Under the pieces are notes generated by a model. That model ran no database searches. It had not been told where the DNA came from and saw only the letters and a program-made list of their open reading frames with translations. Shown piece by piece: positions 25,418 through 33,588 of a stretch of 64,000 bases of DNA; position 1 is the stretch's first letter; each line of letters starts with the position of its first letter. Position numbers and translations under genes: made by a program. The stretch spans positions 3,579,501-3,643,500 of the forward strand of contig NZ_PDJB01000001.1 in assembly GCF_002563895.1 (NCBI RefSeq), given 5' to 3'. Source of the stretch: Pseudomonas lurida. Lineage in GTDB: Bacteria > Pseudomonadota > Gammaproteobacteria > Pseudomonadales > Pseudomonadaceae.

Positions 25418-26782
25418 ATGAGCAAGCCACATCACGCACAACCACGCCATTTGAAACTCGGCGCCATGGTCCACGGCGTCGGCCACGGCTGGGGCGAATG
25501 GCGCCACCCGGACGCCCAACCGAATGCCAGCACCAGCTTCGGTTTCTACAAACAGCAGACTGAACTGGCCGAAGCCGCCAAGTTCGACTTCGTATTCATC
25601 GCCGACAGCCTGCACATCCACGCCAAGTCCAGCCCGCACTACCTCAACCGTTTCGAGCCACTGACCATCCTCTCGGCACTGGCGGCGATCACGACGAATA
25701 TTGGCCTGGTCGCCACCGTGACCGTCAGCTACACCGAGCCCTACCAGGTCGCACGCCAGTTCTCGTCCCTGGACCATATCAGCGGCGGCCGCGCCGGTTG
25801 GAACGTGGTCACTTCGTGGCTGAGTGGCACCGCCGACAACTTCAGCAAGGCCGAGCATCCACCCCACGCCGTGCGTTACCGCATCGCCAAGGAACACGTG
25901 AACACCGTCCAAGGCCTGTGGGATTCGTGGGAAGACGACGCCTTTACCTACGACAAACAGACCGGCGAGTTTTTTGCCCCGAACAAGCTGCATGCACTCA
26001 ACCACAAGGGCGATTTCTTCTCGGTGAAAGGTCCGCTGAACATTGCGCGTTCACGACAGGGCCAACCGGTGATTTTCCAGGCTGGAACCTCGGAGGACGG
26101 GCGCAACTTTGCCGCGCAAAACGCCGATGCGATTTTTGTGCACGTGGACAGCATCGAAGAAGGGCTGGCCTACTCACAGGACCTCAAACGCCGCGCCAAA
26201 GGTTTTGGCCGTGACCCGCAAAACCTGTCGATCCTGCCGGGCATCCGCCCGATTGTCGGCCGCGACCCGGCCGAAGTGGAAAGCCGCTATCAGCAGGCCG
26301 TGGACCTGGTCACCGTGGAAGATGCGATCGTCGCCCTCGGGCGCCCGTTCAACGATCACGACTTCAGCCAATACCCGCTGGACGAGCCCTTCCCGGAACT
26401 TGGTGACCTCGGCTCCAACAGCCAAAAAGGCGGCTCCGACCGCATCAAGCAACTGGCCAGGGACGAAGGCCTGACCCTGCGCGAAGTGGCGCTGCATTTC
26501 TCGCGGCCAAAACGGGATTTTGTCGGCACCCCGGAGCAAGTTGCCGATGCGATCCAGGCCTGGTTCGAGACCGGCGCCAGCGATGGTTTCATCATCAACT
26601 CGGTGCTGCCGGATGGCCTGCAGTATTTTACCGAATGGGTGGTGCCGGTGCTGCAGCAACGCGGTCTGTTCCGCACCGAATACAGCGGCCATACCCTGCG
26701 CGACAACCTTGGCCTGGAGGTTCCGGCCAACCGCCACAGCGTCGCCGCCGAGGTTGAAGAAAAACAGGAGGCGCTGGCATGA
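25418..26782 (+). CDS. NtaA/DszA/DmoA-type flavin-dependent monooxygenase (LLM class)
   Basis: A 454-residue FMNH2-dependent monooxygenase of the NtaA/SnaA/DszA(SoxA) family. Motifs include [65 protein letters not shown] and [13 protein letters not shown]. Members oxidise compounds such as nitrilotriacetate, dibenzothiophene sulfone or dimethylsulfide. Given the adjacent sulfonate-binding protein, an organosulfur substrate is most likely. A strong AGGAG site lies before ATG 25418. It overlaps the next gene by 4 bases (ATGA). Confidence 0.88.
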   Translation: MSKPHHAQPRHLKLGAMVHGVGHGWGEWRHPDAQPNASTSFGFYKQQTELAEAAKFDFVFIADSLHIHAKSSPHYLNRFEPLTILSALAAITTNIGLVATVTVSYTEPYQVARQFSSLDHISGGRAGWNVVTSWLSGTADNFSKAEHPPHAVRYRIAKEHVNTVQGLWDSWEDDAFTYDKQTGEFFAPNKLHALNHKGDFFSVKGPLNIARSRQGQPVIFQAGTSEDGRNFAAQNADAIFVHVDSIEEGLAYSQDLKRRAKGFGRDPQNLSILPGIRPIVGRDPAEVESRYQQAVDLVTVEDAIVALGRPFNDHDFSQYPLDEPFPELGDLGSNSQKGGSDRIKQLARDEGLTLREVALHFSRPKRDFVGTPEQVADAIQAWFETGASDGFIINSVLPDGLQYFTEWVVPVLQQRGLFRTEYSGHTLRDNLGLEVPANRHSVAAEVEEKQEALA

Positions 26783-27462
26783 GTGAGTCCCTCAACCGGC
26801 AGTTGGCCGAGCTGCACGCCGAGCGTGTTGCCACCTGGGCGCCGGCAGCGTTGCAGGTCAATATCGATCAGCGCCAGCGCCTGGTGGATGAAGCGCGGCC
26901 GGACGACTACGTACAGGTCGGCGATGAACTCGACCCGTTCACCCTGCTGAATGTGGAAGGCGGTGAACTCAACCGCGACCTGCTGCTGGCGGACGGTCCG
27001 GCCGTGCTGGTGTTCTTCCGCTTTGCCGGGTGCCCGGCGTGCAACATCGCCCTGCCCTATTACGAACGCCAACTCTACCCACGCCTGCGCGAACTCGGGG
27101 TGCCGCTGGTGGCCGTGAGCCCGCAAGTGCCCGAGCGCTTGGTGGAAATCAAGACCCGTCACAACCTGCAACTGTTGGTGGCCAGTGACCCTGACAACAA
27201 CCTCGGACGACGCCTGGGCATTCTCTACAGCTTCGATGAAGCGTCACGCAATGCCGCGTTGGCGAAGGGCAACCACATCGGTGAAACGACCGGCACCGGC
27301 ACCTGGGAATTACCGCAACCGACGGTGGTCGTGATTGCCAGGGACGGTACGGTGGCGTTGGTGGAGGTCAGCCCGGATTGGTTGGTGCGCACTGAAGCAG
27401 ACCCGGTGTTGCGGGCAGTGGAGCAACTGCTGGGCCAACAGCCTGTACGCATTGCTATCTAA
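26779..27462 (+). CDS. Peroxiredoxin-like (AhpC/TSA) protein with CPAC motif
   Basis: A 227-residue thioredoxin-fold protein. [20 protein letters not shown] contains a CxxC motif rather than the single Cys of typical AhpC, and the downstream [15 protein letters not shown] carries the cis-Pro region. An N-terminal helical extension of about 50 residues precedes the fold. It is probably an oxidoreductase handling peroxide or thiol by-products of the flavin monooxygenase next to it. It overlaps that gene by 4 bases. Confidence 0.82.
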   Translation: MSESLNRQLAELHAERVATWAPAALQVNIDQRQRLVDEARPDDYVQVGDELDPFTLLNVEGGELNRDLLLADGPAVLVFFRFAGCPACNIALPYYERQLYPRLRELGVPLVAVSPQVPERLVEIKTRHNLQLLVASDPDNNLGRRLGILYSFDEASRNAALAKGNHIGETTGTGTWELPQPTVVVIARDGTVALVEVSPDWLVRTEADPVLRAVEQLLGQQPVRIAI

Positions 27463-27500
27463 ATCACGCCAATCCCACATTTTTGACCGAGTGCGTTCCC

Positions 27501-28670
27501 ATGACCCAACCGTCTCTACGCTCCGTGGACGTCGCCAACTTCGAAGCCTTGCTCGAACGCCTCAGCGCCGAGCTGGCCAGCACCGCGCACGTCTATGACG
27601 AGAGCGGCGCCTTCCCCCACGCCAATTTCAAGTTGCTGCACGCACACGGCCTGGTTGCCCTCACCGTGCCCAAGGCCCTGGGCGGTGGCGGCGCCAGCCT
27701 GCCCCTGGCGCGCAAGGCCATCAGCGCGATAGCCAAGGGCGAGCCTTCCACCGCGCTGATACTGGTGATGCAGTACCTGCAACACACCCGCCTGCAAGAC
27801 AGCAAGACCTGGCCGGCGCACCTGCGCACGCAAGTGGCCCAGGATGCCGTGCGCGACGGCGCGCTGATCAACGCCCTGCGCGTCGAACCCGACCTGGGTA
27901 CGCCGGCCCGTGGCGGGCTGCCGGCGACCACCGCCGTGCGCACGGCCGAAGGCTGGCGCATCAGCGGGCGCAAGATCTATTCCACTGGCAGCCGCGGCCT
28001 GAGCTGGTTCAGCGTGTGGGCCCGCAGTGATGACGCCGACCCCTTGGTGGGTGCCTGGCTGGTGCCCAAAGGCAGCCCCGGCGTGACCATCATCGACACC
28101 TGGGATCACCTGGGCATGCGCGCCACCTGCAGCCACGAAGTGGTGTTCGACAACGTGCTGGTACCCCTCGACCATGCTGTCAGTGTCAGCCCGTGGAGCG
28201 CGCCGTCGCCGGAGCTGGATGGCGAAGGGTTCCTGTGGATGTCGGTGTTGCTGTCCTCGGTGTATGACGCCGTGGCCCAGGCCGCGCGGGACTGGCTGGT
28301 GAACTGGCTGGAAGAGCGCAAGCCGTCCAACCTCGGTGCAGCGTTGTCGACGCTGCCGCGCTTCCAGGAAACCGTCGGCCATATCGACACCCTGCTGTTT
28401 GCCAACCGCAGCCTGCTCGACGCTGCCGCCCAAGGCCATACCCCGCCAGCCAATGCCGCGCAACTGAAGTACCTGGTAACCCATAACGCCATCCGCGCCG
28501 TGGAGCTGGCCATCGAGGCCTCGGGTAACCCGGGCCTGTCGCGCCATAGCCCGTTGCAACGCCACTACCGCGACGTACTCTGCAGTCGCGTGCATACCCC
28601 GCAGAACGACGCCGTGTTGCAAGGCGTCGGCAAGACGGTCTTCGCCCAACGCCAGAAGGAACGCCCATGA
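27501..28670 (+). CDS. Acyl-CoA dehydrogenase-like flavoprotein (SfnB/DszC-like)
   Basis: A 389-residue flavoprotein of the acyl-CoA dehydrogenase fold, with N-terminal helical, middle beta and C-terminal helical domains. Middle-domain markers are GWRISGRKIYSTGSRGLSWF and WDHLGMRATCSHEVVFDNV. It belongs near the DszC/SfnB type, where reduced flavin is used for monooxygenation rather than acyl-CoA oxidation. ATG 27501 is preferred over a TTG at 27483. It lies in the sulfonate operon and overlaps the next gene by 4 bases. The substrate is unknown. Confidence 0.82.
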   Translation: MTQPSLRSVDVANFEALLERLSAELASTAHVYDESGAFPHANFKLLHAHGLVALTVPKALGGGGASLPLARKAISAIAKGEPSTALILVMQYLQHTRLQDSKTWPAHLRTQVAQDAVRDGALINALRVEPDLGTPARGGLPATTAVRTAEGWRISGRKIYSTGSRGLSWFSVWARSDDADPLVGAWLVPKGSPGVTIIDTWDHLGMRATCSHEVVFDNVLVPLDHAVSVSPWSAPSPELDGEGFLWMSVLLSSVYDAVAQAARDWLVNWLEERKPSNLGAALSTLPRFQETVGHIDTLLFANRSLLDAAAQGHTPPANAAQLKYLVTHNAIRAVELAIEASGNPGLSRHSPLQRHYRDVLCSRVHTPQNDAVLQGVGKTVFAQRQKERP

Positions 28671-29611
28671 GTCAGGTGATTATTGCCAGCCAGCTGGACG
28701 AAGATTACAACGACGTGATCCGCCAGCGCCTCGCCTCGATCCACCCCGCCGCCCAGGTGATCGGTGTGCCCGCTGGTGTACCCAGCGACCTGCCGCCCCA
28801 GGCCAATATCCTCTTGCTGCGCCCGATCAACGTGCGTGGCTACACCGCCCCGGACACGCCACCGCCGGGCTGGCCCTACGGCGCACAGTGGGTGCACCTG
28901 GTGTCGTCGGGCATCGACTTCTACCCCAGTTGGCTGTTCGACGGCCCACCGGTCACTACCTCGCGCGGCAGTGCGGCCGACAACCTGGCCGAGTTTGCCC
29001 TGGCGGCAATCTTTGCCGCCTCCAAGCAGTTGCCGGCTATCTGGGTGAAGGATGCCCAGTGGCATTTCACCGCGTTGAGCCCGCTCAAGGGCACGACGCT
29101 GGGCCTCCTGGGATTTGGTGCAATCGGCGAAAGCCTGGCGCAAAAGGCCCTGGCGCTGGGCATCAAGGTGGTGGCGCTGCGCCAAAGCCAGGCGCCGTTC
29201 AACACGGGCGTGGAAGCCGCCAAGGATATCCACGACCTGTTCGCCCGCGCCGACCACCTGGTGGTGGCTGCACCACTGACCGAGTCCACGCGGCATATCA
29301 TCAACCGTGATGTGCTGGGCAGCGCCAAACCAGGGCTGCACCTGATCAACCTTGCACGCGGTGGGTTGCTGGATCAGGAAGCGCTGTTGGAAGCCCTGGA
29401 CAATGGGCAGGTCGGGCTGGCATCGCTGGACGTGACCGAGCCGGAGCCATTGCCGGATGGGCATCCGCTGTATACCCATCCGAGGGTGAGGTTGTCGCCG
29501 CACACGTCGGCGATTTCCACGAATAGCCGCAATGAGATTGCCGATACGTTTTTGGCGAACCTGGAAAAGTACGTCGCGGGCTCCAAGCTCGCCAACGTGG
29601 CCAACGCCTGA
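28667..29611 (+). CDS. D-isomer-specific 2-hydroxyacid dehydrogenase family
   Basis: A 314-residue NAD(P)-dependent dehydrogenase. It shows the Rossmann motif LGLLGFGAIGESLA, NLARGGLLDQEAL (with a catalytic Arg nearby), DVTEPEPLPDGHPL and the catalytic-His region RLSPHTSAIS. N-terminally SSGIDFYPSWLFD is typical. It is the last gene of the operon and is translationally coupled to the acyl-CoA dehydrogenase-like gene. It might reduce an oxo-acid formed after C-S bond cleavage. This is inference from position only. Confidence 0.87.
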   Translation: MSQVIIASQLDEDYNDVIRQRLASIHPAAQVIGVPAGVPSDLPPQANILLLRPINVRGYTAPDTPPPGWPYGAQWVHLVSSGIDFYPSWLFDGPPVTTSRGSAADNLAEFALAAIFAASKQLPAIWVKDAQWHFTALSPLKGTTLGLLGFGAIGESLAQKALALGIKVVALRQSQAPFNTGVEAAKDIHDLFARADHLVVAAPLTESTRHIINRDVLGSAKPGLHLINLARGGLLDQEALLEALDNGQVGLASLDVTEPEPLPDGHPLYTHPRVRLSPHTSAISTNSRNEIADTFLANLEKYVAGSKLANVANA

Positions 29612-29656
29612 CGCCGTTCAAAAAGGTAGCAGCGGGCGTGCATCGGCTGGCAAATC

Positions 29657-30442
29657 TCATTTGATGCGGAAGTGGAAGGTGTTACGCACCGCCGGTACAG
29701 CGACAGCCTTACCCTCTACGATCCTCGGCTGGTAGCGAAAGGTATTGGCCGCCGCCAGTGAAGGTCGCATGAACAACGGGTGACAACCGTCCAATACCCT
29801 GGGGTTCTCCACGCGTCCCTGGGTGTTGACGGTGTATTCCACCGAACAATCGCCTTCGATGTTCTTGTCCAGGGCACGCTCGGGATAGTCGGGTGCTTCC
29901 TTGCTCAAGGGCTGGTATTGGCGGCTGTCGAAGGCTGGCGCGGGCGCCGGTGCGGCGGGACGTGGGCGTTCAGCGGCAAGGCGTTCCTGGGCCAAACGTT
30001 GTTGTTGCGCACGTTGTTGCTCAAGCTCACGGTTGCGCTGTTCAGTGGCCAAGCGTTGTTGTTGCTCGACGTTCTTTTCTTCGATGCGCTTGCGTGCCAA
30101 GGCGGCTTTCTCGAGCTTCTGCGCCTGAATCTTCGGATCGACTGTGGGCTTGACCGGCAGGGGAATGGCGACCGGCTCCGGAGGCGGCAGGGCCACCGGC
30201 TCAGGCTCAGGTGCCGGAGCTGGGACCGGAACTGGCGCAGCCGGCATCATCACCAACTGGGTATGCATCACCCTGGGCACCTCCACCGGCGTTTGTCCCG
30301 TCGACCAGCCGAGCATCAGCGCAGCCAGCACGCCTACATGCAGCGCCACGGCCAGGCTCGCCGCAAGGCTGTTTCTCCAGAACCCGGACGGCGCCTGGGG
30401 CGCCATCGTCAATGTTGGACTGTGCATGATCATCGCCGTCAT
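29657..30442 (-). CDS. tonB: TonB-like energy transducer
   Basis: A 261-residue TonB: one N-terminal membrane anchor (SLAASLAVALHVGVLAALMLG, about residues 24-45), a Pro-rich stretch (VPVPAPAPEPEPVALPPPEPV), a long charged coiled coil (about 105-165) and the C-terminal TonB domain with YPERALDKNIEGDCSVEYTV. The C-terminal domain contacts TonB boxes of outer-membrane receptors. It overlaps exbD by 4 bases and belongs with the receptor at 33.6-36.1 kb. Confidence 0.9.
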   Translation of the reverse strand: MTAMIMHSPTLTMAPQAPSGFWRNSLAASLAVALHVGVLAALMLGWSTGQTPVEVPRVMHTQLVMMPAAPVPVPAPAPEPEPVALPPPEPVAIPLPVKPTVDPKIQAQKLEKAALARKRIEEKNVEQQQRLATEQRNRELEQQRAQQQRLAQERLAAERPRPAAPAPAPAFDSRQYQPLSKEAPDYPERALDKNIEGDCSVEYTVNTQGRVENPRVLDGCHPLFMRPSLAAANTFRYQPRIVEGKAVAVPAVRNTFHFRIK

Positions 30443-30885
30443 TGCGGGGCCTCGGTCACCAGCCCCAGGTTGCTCACACCACCCTTCTGCAACACCGCCA
30501 TGGCCGCTACCACACGGCCATAGCCGGCGTTGTCGTCCGCGCGGATGTACACCTGGGTATCACTGCGCGCCGCCACCACCTGCATGACCTTGGCGCCCAT
30601 TTCATCGAGGGACACGGCGCTGTCGGTCTGGTGCCGGGTGTCGAGTTCGCCGCCAAGGTTCCAGTAGTAACCACCGTCGGCCTTCACCGACAGCGTGAGG
30701 ATCTGCTGGCGGGTGTCGGTGGCCAGTGCCTCGGCGGCGACCTTGGGCAGTTCGATCTTTACGCCCTGGGTCAGCATCGGCGCGGTGACCATGAAGATCA
30801 CCAGCAGCACCAGCATCACGTCGATGTAGGGCACCACGTTCATCTCCGCCTTGGGCCCATGCTTGCGTTGCGGCCTGGTCAACAT
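30439..30885 (-). CDS. exbD: ExbD/TolR family biopolymer transport protein
   Basis: A 148-residue protein with a single N-terminal membrane helix carrying the essential proton-channel Asp (VVPYIDVMLVLLVIFMVTAPM, Asp22) and a periplasmic domain. The sequence is closer to TolR (GVKIELPKVAAEAL, YIRADDNAGYGRVV) than to classical ExbD. It partners the TolQ-like ExbB and TonB, with tonB overlapping by 4 bases, so it forms a TonB energiser rather than a Tol complex. Confidence 0.9.
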   Translation of the reverse strand: MLTRPQRKHGPKAEMNVVPYIDVMLVLLVIFMVTAPMLTQGVKIELPKVAAEALATDTRQQILTLSVKADGGYYWNLGGELDTRHQTDSAVSLDEMGAKVMQVVAARSDTQVYIRADDNAGYGRVVAAMAVLQKGGVSNLGLVTEAPQ

Positions 30886-30900
30886 CGGTATGCTCCTTGT

Positions 30901-31593
30901 TCAGGCGGCTACGGCCAGGTTGATCGGGGTGCCGCGCAAGGTGCGATGCAGGCGCACCTGCAATTCGTTGCCGAAGGCGTAGTAGCGGGTGAGCAACGTC
31001 TGGCCGCGCGCCGCGAAACGGTTGTAGGCGATCACTGCCGGGATGGCGGCAAACAGGCCGATGGCCGTGGCGATCAATGCTTCAGCAATGCCCGGCGCCA
31101 CCGTGGACAAAGTCGCTTGCTGTACCTGGGACAAGCCGATAAAGGAATTCATGATTCCCCACACCGTGCCGAACAAGCCGATGTAGGGGCTCACCGACCC
31201 CACGGTGGCGAGGAATTGCAGGCCCTTTTCCAACTCGATCTCCTGTTCGGTGATCGCCACCTGCAATGCGCGCTCGACACCCTCCAGCACAGCCGGATCA
31301 TGGTGGTGCAGGTGCTGGTATTCCTGCACGCCGGCGATAAAGATCGGCGCAATCCCACCCTCGCCTGCCTGCACGGTTTCACGGTACAGCGGCTGCAAGT
31401 CGGTAGCAGCGCGAAAGCGCTGCACAAAGCCGTTCAACTGGCGCTCCAGGCGCCGCAGCACACTGCCGCGCTGGATGATCAGGTACCAACTGAGCAAGGA
31501 TGCCAGCAGCAAAGTGACCATCACCGCCTTGACCAACAGGCTGGCATCGCTGATCAACCCCCAGATCGTCATATGTTCCATCGTCGCGTGCAT
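30901..31593 (-). CDS. exbB: TolQ/ExbB-like proton channel protein
   Basis: A 230-residue inner-membrane protein with three membrane segments. It strongly resembles TolQ: IWGLISDASLLVKAVMV at the start, then FLATVGSVSPYIGLFGTVWGIMNSF, TVAPGIAEALIATAIGLFAAIPAV and IAYNRFAARG. Because it is followed by TonB rather than TolA, it acts as the ExbB of this operon. An AGGAGC ribosome site precedes ATG 31593. No tolA/tolB/pal are present, so it is a paralogue of the housekeeping set. Confidence 0.9.
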   Translation of the reverse strand: MHATMEHMTIWGLISDASLLVKAVMVTLLLASLLSWYLIIQRGSVLRRLERQLNGFVQRFRAATDLQPLYRETVQAGEGGIAPIFIAGVQEYQHLHHHDPAVLEGVERALQVAITEQEIELEKGLQFLATVGSVSPYIGLFGTVWGIMNSFIGLSQVQQATLSTVAPGIAEALIATAIGLFAAIPAVIAYNRFAARGQTLLTRYYAFGNELQVRLHRTLRGTPINLAVAA

Positions 31594-31640
31594 GGTTAAG
31601 CTCCTATTCGATTAAAAAGTGATGACCGGGTGATGACGGC

Positions 31641-33506
31641 TCACGGCAACTTCAGCGCGCGGGTGACGTCCGCCCACGGCACGAACTTGAAGTTCTGGGT
31701 TTGCTCGGGCATGCGCTTGCGCCCGTCCTGCACCACCAGCATGCCTTGGCTCCAGGGGCCGCCGAGGTGGATGGCGGTGACTTCCAGGCCATCGGTTTCC
31801 GAAGCTCCGTCGATACCGGCGGCCGCATTAAGGCCAACGCGGAAGGCCCCGCGCGTGGCAAAGGGTGGCTCGGCATCCACCACCAGGTAGCTGTCATTGC
31901 CCTGGCTGGAAATCACCAGGTAATCGCGCGCGTTGCTCTGGTACAACGCCAGGCCCTCGACATCCGCGTGCAACTGCGGCCCCACCTTGATCACACTGGT
32001 GAGCGTGGCCGGTTGGTCGGCACGCGCATCCACCGCCCAGACGCCGACGTCCTCCTCGCCAATGAACAAGCGCTGGCGTTGGTCGTCGGCCACGCAGCCT
32101 TCGGGTTGGCTGTCGACGTTGAACTGGCGCACCAGCTCGCCCTGTACACGGCCATCTGCTGCGCTGAGGCGGTATTGCAGGAAGGTGCCGTCCTTGTCGT
32201 TGGCAACCGCATAGATCTCGCCGCTGGCTGGCTGGAACAGGCAAATACCATAGATGTCCTTGAGCGGCGTAGGCACTTCGCCCGCTTCGCGCAGTTCACC
32301 GCTCTGACGGTCGATGCTGAACAGGCTCAGGCTGTTGTGATCGCGATTGCTCGCCACGGCGAGGTCGACGGTGCGCGAGCCGAGCTTGAAATTGGGGCGT
32401 ACATCGACGTTGTTGAGGCGGCCGACCGCCAGCTCCTGCAACAGCTTGCCGTCGAGGTCATAGGCCAGCAGGCCTTGCTTCTTGTTCGTACCGAGGACGC
32501 GGCTTTTTTCCGGCTGCGTGGGGTGAATCCAGATGGCCGGGTCGTCCGCCGCATCGCCCTGGCGGCCGACCGGGTCGGTCTGGCGCACAGCGGCGACTTC
32601 CGGCAGCACCGGCTCGGCTGGCACCGGCTTGGCTTGCCAGTTGAGTGTGCCTTGGTACAACTTGCCGGTGTCGTCATCACGCACCAGCAGTTGCTGGCCA
32701 TTGACGCTGAGTTGTTCCGGTTCCTTGAGTCCTGGCAGCGTCAGGCTCGGTTGCTCAACCCAGCGTTTGCCGGTGTGCTGGAACAGGTGCAGCTGGGCGG
32801 TCTTTGGATCAAGCGCCACCACTGCGCCCGGCACCAGCGCCATGGCCCCGGCTTCGCGCTTGGGGTCGTCGAACAGCGCCACAGGCGTGCGTTTGACCTC
32901 AGCCTCCGGGTGCGCCGGGTAAGCCCACCAGCCGACGTTTTCTTCGTTCACCACCAGTTGCTGGGTGGCATCATCCACCTGGCAGAACTGTGCCGACGGT
33001 GGCAGCGGCAGGCCGCGTACGCGCTGGGGTTCGCGGAGCAGGCTCGAGGCGTTGCCCACCAACCATTGCTCGCCCTTGCCCTCTTCGCCCACCAGGAACA
33101 CAAACAGGTTGGCTGCCCCGTCGCGGTATAGGCACAGGCCGGTCACCGGGTAGTCGCGGGTAGGCAGGTACAGCGGTTGGCCCCAGGTTTTGCTGGCGGT
33201 ATCCAGGTTGATCAGCAGCGCCTGCTGACGCTCGTTGTCGAGGCTGGCGACCAGCACTTGGGCACCGGTGACACGGGTGTCCAGGCTGCTGAAGTTGCCA
33301 TTGAAACGCGCCAGCCCGACGCCTTTGTTGTCGAGCAGTTGCAGGCCATCGCGGGTGCTGGCAACCAGGCGGTGGGTGCCGTTGGGCAGCAGGTTGATGG
33401 CTTGGGCATTCACACTGGAGCCCCAGGCAGTCAGGGCCAGGTCGGCGGCCATTACCGGTGAACCCACGGCCAGCGCGATCAGCAGGTACAGCTTGGAAAT
33501 TCTCAT
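31641..33506 (-). CDS. Secreted beta-propeller phytase, tandem domains
   Basis: A 621-residue protein with a signal peptide (RISKLYLLIALAVGSPVMAADL). The second half is a complete beta-propeller phytase: GDAADDPAIWIHPTQPE, NVDVRPNF, PLKDIYGICLFQ and SQPEGCVADDQRQRLFIGEEDVGVWAVDA, with Ca-binding Asp/Glu residues. The first half is a degenerate copy (for example AQFCQVDDATQQLVVNEENVGWWAYP). Tandem phytases of this type release phosphate from phytate. ATG 33506 is chosen over a longer frame beginning in the REP-like hairpin. It lies between the energiser and the receptor genes. Confidence 0.9.
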   Translation of the reverse strand: MRISKLYLLIALAVGSPVMAADLALTAWGSSVNAQAINLLPNGTHRLVASTRDGLQLLDNKGVGLARFNGNFSSLDTRVTGAQVLVASLDNERQQALLINLDTASKTWGQPLYLPTRDYPVTGLCLYRDGAANLFVFLVGEEGKGEQWLVGNASSLLREPQRVRGLPLPPSAQFCQVDDATQQLVVNEENVGWWAYPAHPEAEVKRTPVALFDDPKREAGAMALVPGAVVALDPKTAQLHLFQHTGKRWVEQPSLTLPGLKEPEQLSVNGQQLLVRDDDTGKLYQGTLNWQAKPVPAEPVLPEVAAVRQTDPVGRQGDAADDPAIWIHPTQPEKSRVLGTNKKQGLLAYDLDGKLLQELAVGRLNNVDVRPNFKLGSRTVDLAVASNRDHNSLSLFSIDRQSGELREAGEVPTPLKDIYGICLFQPASGEIYAVANDKDGTFLQYRLSAADGRVQGELVRQFNVDSQPEGCVADDQRQRLFIGEEDVGVWAVDARADQPATLTSVIKVGPQLHADVEGLALYQSNARDYLVISSQGNDSYLVVDAEPPFATRGAFRVGLNAAAGIDGASETDGLEVTAIHLGGPWSQGMLVVQDGRKRMPEQTQNFKFVPWADVTRALKLP

Positions 33507-33542
33507 GAACGAACACATCCTTCGACAGCAATAGAGATCTAC

Positions 33543-33570
33543 TGTGGGAGCTGGCTTGCCGGCTCCCACA
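33543..33570. repeat. REP-type hairpin between receptor and phytase genes
   Basis: TGTGGGAGC at 33543-33551 pairs perfectly with GCTCCCACA at 33562-33570 around a TGGCTTGCCG loop. It is a single compact REP-derived palindrome in the gap between the receptor stop (33589) and the phytase start (33506). It may stabilise the upstream receptor mRNA or attenuate read-through. Confidence 0.8.
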
Positions 33571-33588
33571 TCGGAAATGAGGGGGTGC

